The notes: generated by a model from the sequence alone, not told the origin. Positions 1 through 5,945 are shown, numbered from the stretch's first letter. The stretch is DNA of 7,390 nt from a bacterium (GCA_021799155.1 JAJZBA010000023.1:1-7390), one strand, 5' to 3'. Translations and numbers: made by a program.

Positions 1-1
1 T

Positions 2-847
2 TGCGCTTGCGGCATGATGATTACCGGCGAATACAAGGTTAAGCGTCAGAAAAATGGTAATGTTCACCAATACGTCTATTACCACTGCTCGCGCAAATCC
101 AAAATAATCAAATGTAAAGAACCTTGTATTCGCCAAGAGAAATTAGACCAACAAATCTCTTCTCTGCTTCAAAAAGTTTCTTTGCCGCAGGATTGGGCAG
201 AAGAATTACAAAAGATGTTGGAAAAAGACAAAAAGGAATCCGCCCAATCCTGTTCTGCTTTTGCTCAAGAGTCACGGGAGAAAATCCGCGCCATACAAAT
301 AAAGCTCCAGCGACTTCTTGATGGTTACTTGGAGCAGGACATCGAGCGAGAAGCTTATCGTGCCGAGAAAGCAAGACTCCTCTCTGAAAAGAAGTCGCTG
401 GAAGAACAAATCACCAAACTTGAACAAAAGCAGAATGATTGGGTCGAACCGATGGAAAACTGGCTGAATTGCGCTCAAACACTCACAAAAATCGCAAGTG
501 CTAGCAACCTTTTTCTCAAAAAGGTTGCCGCCAAAGAAGTCTTTGGGTCGAACCTCTTTTTGTCGCGTGGCTCGGCGCGCGTCTGCGCGCCGAGCGGCTC
601 TGAATTGAAGCCCCAAAATCAATGGGCGGCACTTTGCGCCGCCCACGAAATGGTCTCCGAAAAACCGCGAAATCTGGTTTTGGTGCCCGGGAGAGGACTC
701 GAACCTCCACGGCCTTGCGGCCACTACCACCTCAAGGTAGCGTGTATCGCCAATTTCACCACCCGGGCAAATTACGCCGCCACGCCGATTTTTTGGCGAG
801 ATTTCTTTTTGGAGATTTTTCTCAAGAAATACAATTTCGCCCGATGA
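2..847 (+). CDS. Large serine recombinase, C-terminal part (5' end outside window)
   Basis: The gene enters from the left edge in the frame that starts at base 2; the catalytic resolvase domain would lie upstream. What is visible is a zinc beta-ribbon with Cys codons at 2, 8, 86, 113 and 125 (CACG, YYHCS, KCKEPC), then a long Glu/Lys-rich coiled coil (about bases 170-440). This order is typical of large serine recombinases (Recombinase plus zinc-ribbon families) that integrate or excise mobile elements by site-specific strand exchange. The segment near 600-680 (KPQNQWAALCAAH) looks like genuine protein. From about 680 the frame runs antisense through tRNA-Leu(GAG) and then through the 3' end of rplS until TGA at 845-847, so roughly the last 55 residues are probably not conserved. 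The ATG at 14 is internal and should not be taken as the start. The gene is convergent with the rplS unit. Whether the truncated-looking tail is functional is unknown. Confidence 0.82.
   Translation, partial: CACGMMITGEYKVKRQKNGNVHQYVYYHCSRKSKIIKCKEPCIRQEKLDQQISSLLQKVSLPQDWAEELQKMLEKDKKESAQSCSAFAQESREKIRAIQIKLQRLLDGYLEQDIEREAYRAEKARLLSEKKSLEEQITKLEQKQNDWVEPMENWLNCAQTLTKIASASNLFLKKVAAKEVFGSNLFLSRGSARVCAPSGSELKPQNQWAALCAAHEMVSEKPRNLVLVPGRGLEPPRPCGHYHLKVACIANFTTRANYAATPIFWRDFFLEIFLKKYNFAR
504..528. repeat. 11-bp A/T-rich inverted repeat inside recombinase
   Basis: The left arm GCAACCTTTTT (504-514) and right arm AAAAAGGTTGC (518-528) are perfect complements around the 3-base loop CTC. It lies in the recombinase coding frame and is not followed by a T-run on either strand, so it is not an obvious terminator. 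Confidence 0.7.
571..594. repeat. 10-bp GC-rich perfect hairpin inside recombinase
   Basis: The arms CTCGGCGCGC (571-580) and GCGCGCCGAG (585-594) are perfect complements around GTCT. It encodes SARVCAPS in the recombinase frame, in a region whose GC content is far above the surrounding gene, which suggests insertion of a small palindromic repeat. No T-run follows on either strand. Confidence 0.75.
612..645 (-). terminator. Possible intrinsic terminator of the tRNA-Leu/rplS unit
   Basis: On the minus strand an 8-bp GC-rich stem (TGGGCGGC with GCCGCCCA, bases 623-630 and 638-645, 7-base loop) is followed by TTGATTTT. It lies 36 bases past the encoded CCA of tRNA-Leu(GAG), where the minus-strand transcript would be expected to end. 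The T-tract is interrupted, so the call is moderate. The same bases code for recombinase on the other strand. Confidence 0.42.
681..768 (-). tRNA. tRNA-Leu(GAG), CCA encoded
   Basis: On the minus strand the acceptor arm GCCCGGG pairs with CCCGGGC; the anticodon stem is CTACC/GGTAG with loop TTGAGGT, giving anticodon GAG (Leu, CUC/CUU). A long class II variable arm (GGCC-GCAA-GGCC) confirms leucine type. The T arm has GGAGG-TTCGAGT-CCTCT. Discriminator A is followed by an encoded CCA (681-683), unlike the other three tRNAs here. The 5' end is only 3 bases beyond the rplS stop codon, so it is very probably cut from the rplS transcript by RNase P. A serine recombinase ends over its 3' side, which marks it as a likely integration site. 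Confidence 0.95.
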
Positions 848-1083
848 ACTTTTTTCGGAAAACTTAAAATCTTTACTTTAACGATGCTTGACGAATTAAT
901 AGGAAAAATTTTCTCAACGCCGACACCTTCAAGAATCGCTCTGACCGTAAAAGTCGCACCCGCTTCGTTGCCGTGCTTTCTGGCAAGAACCACGCCCTTG
1001 AAAGTTCCAAATTTATCCTGAACCGAAACAACCGCTCCGGGCTTAATTTGATTCAAAATTTCTTTTTCAATCATAATCAACAT
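772..1083 (-). CDS. rplS: 50S ribosomal protein L19
   Basis: L19 sits at the interface of the two ribosomal subunits. The protein (about 103 residues) shows the family's features: an IKPG entry into the SH3-like barrel, a TFKGVVLARK strand, GATFTVRAILEGVGVEKIFP, and the basic C-terminus VHRAKLYFLRK. It is slightly shorter than the 115-120 residues of many bacteria. I chose the ATG at 1083; an ATG at 1074 (MIEKEIL) is equally possible, and a TTG at 1092 directly after the upstream stop is less likely. None has a good Shine-Dalgarno site. It follows the RluA-like gene by 9 bases and precedes tRNA-Leu(GAG) by 3 bases, so all are probably one transcript. The last 76 bases are overlapped antisense by the recombinase frame. 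Confidence 0.93.
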   Translation of the reverse strand: MLIMIEKEILNQIKPGAVVSVQDKFGTFKGVVLARKHGNEAGATFTVRAILEGVGVEKIFPINSSSIVKVKILSFPKKVHRAKLYFLRKISKKKSRQKIGVAA

Positions 1084-1092
1084 CTTAATCAA

Positions 1093-1836
1093 TCATCGAC
1101 CGATAGTCAATGATTCAAGCGTTATTTTTAATTCTTCCGGCAATTCCGCTTCAATTTTTATCCGTTTGCCTTCAGCCGGACTAAATTCCAAAGATTGAGC
1201 ATGTAAAAATTGGCGTTTTAAATCACGAACTTCTTTTGGTAAATTCATCGGAAGTTTCTTTGATCCATAAAGAAAATCACCGACAATTGGATGACCAATT
1301 GAAGCCAGGTGAACTCTGATTTGATGAGTGCGACCGGTTTTCGGAAAAACCTTTAACAATGAAAAAAATTCTTTCCTAACATTTGAGACTTGATACTTAA
1401 TACTTTTTATAACCTTGTATTCTGTAATCGCTTCTTTTTCCATTTTGCCTTTCCAGACGGTTCGCTTAACGGCATCGGCTTTTAAAAAAATCGGTTTTTT
1501 AATAATGCCTTTTTTTTGTTTAAATTTGCCCCAAACTAAAGCCAAATAAGTTTTTTTAATTTGGCCAGTCTGAAAAAGTTTTTTCAGATATTCAAAATAT
1601 TTCTGATTGCGGGCGACTAAAATAACGCCGGAAGTATCTTTGTCTAAGCGATGAACAATACCCGGCCGAGTTTCCGGATCATCGCCGACATTTTTAACTT
1701 CCGGATAATTTTTTAAAACCCAATCAACTAAAGTTGGTTCCTGAGAAACTTTTGTTTTATGAACAAGCAAGCCGGCCGGTTTATACAAAGCTAAAAAGTT
1801 TTTGTCTTGGTAAATGACGCGAATTTGATTTTGCAT
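1093..1836 (-). CDS. RluA-family RNA pseudouridine synthase
   Basis: The enzyme isomerises uridine to pseudouridine in rRNA or tRNA in the cytoplasm. Diagnostic motifs are HRLDKDTSG at residues 62-70 with catalytic Asp65, KKTYLALVWG at 94-103, and KTGRTHQIRVHL at 166-177. The length (247 aa) fits the catalytic domain; no N-terminal S4 domain precedes it, so it resembles RluA/RluC-core proteins more than RluD. Exact target uridines cannot be read from sequence. An extra stretch at about residues 145-154 (SIKYQVSNVR) lengthens a loop before the FFSLLKVFPKTGRTH strand and looks like an inserted repeat. The ATG at 1836 is only 7 bases past the mature 3' end of tRNA-Leu(CAA), leaving no room for a ribosome-binding site outside the tRNA. 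The stop lies 9 bases before rplS. Confidence 0.93.
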   Translation of the reverse strand: MQNQIRVIYQDKNFLALYKPAGLLVHKTKVSQEPTLVDWVLKNYPEVKNVGDDPETRPGIVHRLDKDTSGVILVARNQKYFEYLKKLFQTGQIKKTYLALVWGKFKQKKGIIKKPIFLKADAVKRTVWKGKMEKEAITEYKVIKSIKYQVSNVRKEFFSLLKVFPKTGRTHQIRVHLASIGHPIVGDFLYGSKKLPMNLPKEVRDLKRQFLHAQSLEFSPAEGKRIKIEAELPEELKITLESLTIGR

Positions 1837-1843
1837 TACGCTG

Positions 1844-1927
1844 TGCCGAGGGAGGGACTTGAACCCTCATGAGATTGCTCTCGCAGGATTTTGAGTCCTG
1901 TACGTCTGCCAGTTCCGTCACCTCGGC
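1844..1927 (-). tRNA. tRNA-Leu(CAA), CCA not encoded
   Basis: On the minus strand acceptor GCCGAGG pairs with CCTCGGC; the anticodon stem is CAGGA/TCCTG with loop CTCAAAA, anticodon CAA (Leu, UUG). A long variable arm with GAGA/TCTC confirms class II leucine. The T arm is AGGG-TTCAAGT-CCCT. After discriminator A comes CAG, not CCA, so the tail must be added by nucleotidyltransferase. It is the first gene of a tightly packed unit continuing into the RluA-like gene. Confidence 0.95.
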
Positions 1928-1940
1928 TAATTTCATATTG

Positions 1941-1969
1941 ATAATGCCATAAAATTTTAGTAGAGTAAA
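1941..1969 (-). promoter_or_regulatory. Predicted promoter of tRNA-Leu(CAA)-rluA-rplS unit
   Basis: On the minus strand TTTACT (1964-1969) and CATTAT (1941-1946), each 4/6 to the sigma70 consensus, are separated by exactly 17 bases, and the -10 lies 13 bases before the tRNA 5' end. It fills the 46-base divergent gap to parA. Element matches are modest, but spacing and position are right. Confidence 0.48.
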
Positions 1970-1973
1970 GCCA

Positions 1974-2765
1974 ATGACGCGCGTTATCGCAATCTGCAAT
2001 CAAAAAGGGGGCGTCGGGAAGACTACGGCGGCCATCAATCTTTCAACTTATCTGGCGGTTCTAGGAAAAAAAGTTTTACTGATTGATTTTGACCCCCAGG
2101 CAAACGCCACTTCCGGATTCGGTTTTAATCCGAAAGAATTAAACGACACGATTTATCACGGAATCTTGGGTTACGCGGGACTGGAAAATTTAATCAAGAA
2201 CACAAAAATTTTCAATCATCATCTGATTCCGGCAAACCAGCATTTAGCCGGCGCCTTGGTGGAGTTGGTAAATCTAGAAGAAAGAGAATTTTATCTAAAA
2301 CGTTTTATCAACCGTTTGAGACCGGAATACGATTATATTTTTATTGATTTGCCGCCTTCCTTAAGTTTGCTAACGATTAACGGCTTGGTCGCTTCGGACG
2401 AAGTTTTAATTCCGATTCAATGCGAATACTACGGATTGGAAGGATTAGGTCAATTATTAGAAACCGTTGATTTAATAAACGAAAATCTTAATCGTGATAT
2501 AAAAATTGCCGGCGCTCTTTTAACGATGTATGATAAAAGAGAAAAATTAAGCCGCGAAGTGGCGGTGGAAGTCCGGCGCCATTTCCCTTATTATGTTTTT
2601 GAAAGCGAAATACCGAGGTGTATTTCTTTAGCAGAAGCGCCGAGTTTCGGCAAACCAATAATTTTATACAATCCCAGTTCAAGCGGCGCCTTGGCTTACG
2701 AAAGACTGGCAAGGGAAATAATAGATTTAGAAAATCCAAAATCGCAAATTCCAAATCCCAAATAA
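1974..2765 (+). CDS. parA: ParA/Soj-family chromosome partitioning ATPase
   Basis: ParA ATPases bind DNA non-specifically as ATP dimers and move ParB-bound origin regions. The deviant Walker A KGGVGKTT is at residues 11-18 (signature Lys11 and Lys16), the LLIDFDPQANATSG switch at 35-48 (Asp38, Asp40), and the Walker B-like IFIDLPPS at 122-129. The length, 263 aa, is normal for Soj-type proteins without an N-terminal DNA-binding domain. The ATG at 1974 begins directly with MTRVIAICNQKGG, so the start is secure although no clear Shine-Dalgarno site precedes it. The last residues, NPKSQIPNPK, are low complexity and lie in the inverted repeat that follows, so the original stop was probably displaced by the repeat. 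parB follows by 112 bases on the same strand. The gene is divergent from the tRNA-Leu unit. Confidence 0.95.
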   Translation: MTRVIAICNQKGGVGKTTAAINLSTYLAVLGKKVLLIDFDPQANATSGFGFNPKELNDTIYHGILGYAGLENLIKNTKIFNHHLIPANQHLAGALVELVNLEEREFYLKRFINRLRPEYDYIFIDLPPSLSLLTINGLVASDEVLIPIQCEYYGLEGLGQLLETVDLINENLNRDIKIAGALLTMYDKREKLSREVAVEVRRHFPYYVFESEIPRCISLAEAPSFGKPIILYNPSSSGALAYERLAREIIDLENPKSQIPNPK

Positions 2766-2872
2766 ATTCCAATTGTTGAAATTCAAAATTCTAAACACGT
2801 TTCGGTTATTCGATTATTAAAATTTTGGTCATTGTTTGGAATTTGATGCTTGGAATTTGGAATTTAATAATC
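2733..2872. repeat. Imperfect long inverted repeat spanning the parA-parB gap
   Basis: The left side contains AAATTCCAAATCCCAAAT and AAATTCCAATTG; the right side contains TTTGGAATTTG and TTGGAATTTGGAATTT, roughly complementary to it, around a centre near 2795-2815. The left arm codes the low-complexity ParA tail and the right arm ends six bases before the parB ATG. From memory, tracts of this AATTCCAAAT style are dispersed in Parcubacteria-like genomes; copy number cannot be checked here. Confidence 0.6.
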
Positions 2873-2877
2873 TAATT

Positions 2878-4032
2878 ATGTTAGGAAAAGGCCTGGAATC
2901 TTTGATTCCGAAAAAACAAAATACTCCTTCCCAAAATCAACCAACACAACAAGACGGGTTGAAAAATTCTTCCGAGGAAGCAGAAAATCTTCCCGCAGCC
3001 GATGTTGTCGGGGAGAATTCTAAAATTAGCGAGCAAGCCGCGTGGCGAGACAGGACTCCGAGCGAAGGCAAATTGAGTGGCGAGCAGCGAGCGAGCGAGC
3101 AGAATTTTGACGCTCGCAGACCTACCGGCGGGAAAGATTTTCTGTCTCCTGTTAAAAAACATCAATATGCCATCTTTCATATTGAAATCAACAAAATTAA
3201 ACCAAATCCCCACCAGCCGCGCCGCGATTTCGACGAAGAATCATTGAAAGAATTGGCAAATTCGATAAGAGAGCACGGCATTCTTCAGCCCCTGGTAGTT
3301 TCCAAAATAGAAAAAGAAACCGAGTTCGGCAGTGATGTTGAATATCAATTAATCGCCGGCGAGAGAAGATTAAGGGCCGCCAAACTGATTGGCTTGGAAC
3401 GCGTACCAGCGATTGTTAAAAATATCGCCAAAGACGCCGAACGATTGGAAATGGCGATCGTCGAAAACCTGCAACGCAGCGATTTAAGCCCTATTGAAAC
3501 CGCCCGCGCTTACGCCAAACTTCAGGATGTTTTTGGCTTGACTCAGCAAGAAATCGCCACTCGTTTAGGCAAAAGCCGGGAAACAATCGCCAATACTTTA
3601 AGATTGTTAAAATTGCCGACCGAAATTCAGGACGCGGTTTCTAAAAATCAAATCAATGAAAGCCAGGCTCGCCTGCTTTTGACGATTGAAGAGCCAGTCC
3701 AACAGCAAAATCTTTTTAAAGAAATTATCGGAAACAATTTAAGTGTCCGCGAATTGCGTTCACGTCTTCGCGCTGATAAGCGACCAACCCTTCGACTTGA
3801 CTCAGGACAAGCGACCAATGACAAACAACTAACGACTTTAAATCCGGAAATTATCGAGCTTGAAGAAAAATTAAGCGATCTTTTTGGAGCAAAAGTCAAA
3901 ATCAAACCTTTCAACAAGGCTCAAGGCAGGGGCGGAGAAATTATTATTGAATTTTATTCGCCGGAAGAAATCGAAGGCATTATTCAAAAAATCGTTCCAA
4001 CTCCCCCGCCTCCAAGCCAAGAAAATTACTGA
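2878..4032 (+). CDS. parB: ParB/Spo0J-family partitioning protein
   Basis: ParB binds parS near the origin, spreads as a CTP-dependent clamp and stimulates ParA. From the ATG at 2878 (MLGKGLESLIPKK, a typical ParB opening) the protein has 384 residues. An upstream in-frame ATG at 2836 would add 14 residues translated from the intergenic repeat and is rejected. The order is: N-terminal ParA-interacting segment, a long disordered linker (about 14-98), ParB/Srx domain with PNPHQPRRDF (109-118) and CTP-binding motif GERRLRAAKL (161-170), a helix-turn-helix around 221-242 (LTQQEIATRLGKSRETI), a second linker, and a C-terminal dimerisation segment ending in a proline-rich tail. It is about 90-100 residues longer than common chromosomal ParBs because both linkers contain repeat-like inserts. 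No parS site (TGTTTCACGTGAAACA-like) is seen in the window. Confidence 0.94.
   Translation: MLGKGLESLIPKKQNTPSQNQPTQQDGLKNSSEEAENLPAADVVGENSKISEQAAWRDRTPSEGKLSGEQRASEQNFDARRPTGGKDFLSPVKKHQYAIFHIEINKIKPNPHQPRRDFDEESLKELANSIREHGILQPLVVSKIEKETEFGSDVEYQLIAGERRLRAAKLIGLERVPAIVKNIAKDAERLEMAIVENLQRSDLSPIETARAYAKLQDVFGLTQQEIATRLGKSRETIANTLRLLKLPTEIQDAVSKNQINESQARLLLTIEEPVQQQNLFKEIIGNNLSVRELRSRLRADKRPTLRLDSGQATNDKQLTTLNPEIIELEEKLSDLFGAKVKIKPFNKAQGRGGEIIIEFYSPEEIEGIIQKIVPTPPPPSQENY
3778..3818. repeat. In-frame short repeat insert in parB with 10-bp flanking direct repeats
   Basis: A 21-base core (3788-3808, beginning CCCTTCGACTTGACTCAGGA) is bracketed by two identical copies of AAGCGACCAA (3778-3787 and 3809-3818). 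It sits in the linker between the helix-turn-helix region and the C-terminal dimerisation segment and encodes roughly RPTLRLDSGQATN in frame. The CTTCGACT...CTCAGG core resembles a small palindromic repeat that I recall as dispersed in many bacterial genomes, CPR included. Confidence 0.6.
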
Positions 4033-4081
4033 CCTAAAATTCCGGCGCTAAATTTTGACAATTTCCACCGCCGCAAAGATC

Positions 4082-4109
4082 TTGATTGAATAAAAATAAC
4101 TAATAAAAT
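4082..4109 (+). promoter_or_regulatory. Predicted promoter of hsp20
   Basis: TTGATT (4082-4087, 4/6) and TAAAAT (4104-4109, 5/6) are 16 bases apart and lie about 55 bases before the hsp20 start. An upstream TTGACA (4055-4060) is a perfect -35 box but its 17-base partner GATCTT is poor. No CIRCE operator is visible, so heat control is not shown by the sequence. Confidence 0.4.
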
Positions 4110-4163
4110 TAAAAACACAATCAAAGGTCGAAGCTTATTAAAATTAAGAAAAAAGGCATAAAT

Positions 4164-4589
4164 ATGTCGCTCATTCCATGGAAGCCGTTTTCTGATCTTG
4201 ATAAATTTTTCAGCGACGATGATTGGCTTTTTCCCGTATTTCCGCGCGTGGAACTTGTCAAGCCCGCAATGGATATTAAGGAAACCGACAAAGAAGTGAT
4301 TGCCGAAGTTGAAGTCCCCGGCTTTGATCCGGAAAAGATCGATGTGTTGATTGAGGACGATATTTTACGGATAAAAGGCTCTGTAGATGAAAAGAGGGAG
4401 GAAAAAGAAAAAGGATATTGGCGTCGAGAAATCCGCAGAGGTTCCTTTGAACGAATGGTGCGCTTGCCTGCCGCGGTTAAAAAAGACGCCGTGAAGGCCA
4501 CATATGAAAAGGGAGTTCTCAAAATTGTGATGCCCAAAGCCGCAGCCAAACCATTATCCAAAGTCAAGATTCAGGTCAAGGGAAAATAA
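4164..4589 (+). CDS. Small heat-shock protein, Hsp20/alpha-crystallin family
   Basis: Small heat-shock proteins are ATP-independent holdases that keep unfolding proteins soluble. The 141 residues split into a short N-terminal arm (MSLIPWKPFSDLDKFF, 1-33), an alpha-crystallin domain (about 34-126) with PAMDIKETDKEVIAEVEVPG and the family signature GVLKIVMPK at 117-125, and a C-terminal extension with an I-x-V motif (Ile136-Gln-Val138) that normally docks neighbouring dimers. Length is typical. The ATG at 4164 is preceded by an AAAAGGC stretch, a weak ribosome site at best. The gene stands alone after parB (131-base gap) and converges on htrA, another protein quality-control gene, with which it shares a terminator. 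Confidence 0.95.
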   Translation: MSLIPWKPFSDLDKFFSDDDWLFPVFPRVELVKPAMDIKETDKEVIAEVEVPGFDPEKIDVLIEDDILRIKGSVDEKREEKEKGYWRREIRRGSFERMVRLPAAVKKDAVKATYEKGVLKIVMPKAAAKPLSKVKIQVKGK

Positions 4590-4590
4590 A

Positions 4591-4641
4591 AAAATCCCTC
4601 GCAATATTGCAATCCTGCAATTCCCTTAGCGAGGGGTTTTT
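4591..4641. terminator. Bidirectional intrinsic terminator between hsp20 and htrA
   Basis: The outer stem AAAAATCCCTCGC (4590-4602) pairs with GCGAGGGGTTTTT (4629-4641) with one G-T wobble, and the intervening 26 bases hold a small TTGCA/TGCAA hairpin. A T-run follows the stem on both strands, so it can end hsp20 transcripts (plus) and htrA transcripts (minus); the htrA stop is 11 bases to the right. Confidence 0.88.
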
Positions 4642-4652
4642 ATTTTGTGCCG

Positions 4653-5945
4653 CTACAAATTTTTTGGGGCTTTTTCCAGTTTCACTTCGATCGTCTTTTC
4701 GTTTCCTTTATGTAAAATTTTTAATTTAACAATGCTTCCGATTTGTTTCTGTCTAATAATAGAAATAAGAGATTTTCCCGCCTCAAGCTTTACGCCGTCA
4801 ATTTCAAGAATAATGTCATTTTCAACGATGCCGGCTTTGTCCGCCGGAGAGCCGGGAATAACCGCTAAATCTTCCGCTGTCTCTCCGCGCGACACAAGCA
4901 CCCCATAATCAACCGCAAGATTATTCTTCTTTTTAAGACTTTCTGTTATTTGCACATAGCGGACACCGAGATACGGCCGCACGATTTCACCATACTCTTT
5001 AACCGAATCGGCAATGCTTTTAACGGTATTACTGGGAAGCGCAAAGCCGATATTTTCCGCTCCCTGCGACACGGCAACATTAACTCCAATCACATTGCCT
5101 TTAATATCTAAGAGAGGCCCACCTGAATTACCGGGGTTGATGGCCGCATCAGTCTGAATTACCCCCTCTAAATGTTCTGATCTGCCAAAAAGATCGCCTG
5201 CAGTAATGGAACGAAATAAACCGGACACAACGCCAACCGAAACTGAATTGCGAAATTCGGCTAAAGCGTTACCGATAGCAATAACGGTTTGACCGGGTTT
5301 TAACTTATCGGAATCGCCGAAAGAAAGATAAGAAAAGCCGCTGCCTTTTACTTTCAAAATTGCCACATCAAGCGTTGAATCTTTGGCTAACACCTCGGCA
5401 TTATATTTTTTACCGTCGTTAGTAAGCACCGTATATTCAGCCTTGCTATCGTCTACTACATGTTTATTGGTAACAATATAACCGTCGGACGAGATAAAAA
5501 ATCCCGAGCCCCCGCCTACTTCGCGCTTTTCTACTCCTTTTTGCCTTTCTTGCGGAATACGAAATTTAAAACCATTGTTGCCAAAAAAGTCGTTGAAAAA
5601 ATCGTCTCCAAATGGGTCAAATTCTTGATAATACTGCTCAATAATCGGCACATCTTTTGTAATAACAATAGAAACAACGGCCGGGCTAGCTTTTTCAACA
5701 ACATCAATAATCCGCGATTCTTCGGTAACAATATCTGTTTTTGTTGTTTCTCCGCTACCGCCAATTACCGATGGCGCATTCTTATTCAGAAAAGAAACAA
5801 TGGCATTTAAGAAAGAGTTGCTATTTATGGCAAAGATAACTCCCCCAACTAGAGCCAAAATCACGATAGTTAACACGCTTGCGCAAACGCTTATTAAAAT
5901 AGTTATTTTGTTGTTTTTTATTAAAGTTTTGATTTTGTCTTTCAT
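4653..5945 (-). CDS. HtrA/DegP-like trypsin-fold serine protease with PDZ domain
   Basis: These proteases degrade or refold damaged proteins outside the cytoplasm. From the ATG at 5945 the protein has 430 residues; an in-frame TTG at 5957 would add four but is a weaker start. A short basic N-terminus is followed by a single membrane segment (about 14-40), so it is membrane anchored, not secreted. The protease domain carries a full triad: His162 (TNKHVV), Asp193 (STLDVAIL) and Ser274 (NPGNSGGPLL). An Asp/Phe-rich loop (DPFGDDFFNDFFG, 110-122) precedes the GGGSGF strand, as in the LA loop of the family. One PDZ domain occupies roughly 323-428. The gene follows tRNA-Ala by 42 bases on the same strand; cotranscription is possible and no convincing separate promoter was found. 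No clear Shine-Dalgarno site is present. Confidence 0.95.
   Translation of the reverse strand: MKDKIKTLIKNNKITILISVCASVLTIVILALVGGVIFAINSNSFLNAIVSFLNKNAPSVIGGSGETTKTDIVTEESRIIDVVEKASPAVVSIVITKDVPIIEQYYQEFDPFGDDFFNDFFGNNGFKFRIPQERQKGVEKREVGGGSGFFISSDGYIVTNKHVVDDSKAEYTVLTNDGKKYNAEVLAKDSTLDVAILKVKGSGFSYLSFGDSDKLKPGQTVIAIGNALAEFRNSVSVGVVSGLFRSITAGDLFGRSEHLEGVIQTDAAINPGNSGGPLLDIKGNVIGVNVAVSQGAENIGFALPSNTVKSIADSVKEYGEIVRPYLGVRYVQITESLKKKNNLAVDYGVLVSRGETAEDLAVIPGSPADKAGIVENDIILEIDGVKLEAGKSLISIIRQKQIGSIVKLKILHKGNEKTIEVKLEKAPKNL

Noticed and set aside
272..730. Long minus-strand open frame opposite the recombinase
   Set aside because: It is a shadow of the recombinase and tRNA-Leu with no recognisable protein motifs.
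2794..2808. AAACACGTTTCGG as a parS site
   Set aside because: It lacks the GTTTCACGTGAAAC symmetry; only AAAC/GTTT pair around AC.
2836..2877. Extended ParB N-terminus starting at the ATG at 2836
   Set aside because: The 14 extra residues are translated from the intergenic inverted repeat; MLGKGLESLIP from 2878 is the normal ParB opening.
4036..4056. Terminator after parB
   Set aside because: The 6-bp A/T stem AAAATT/AATTTT has no GC core and no T-tract; too weak.
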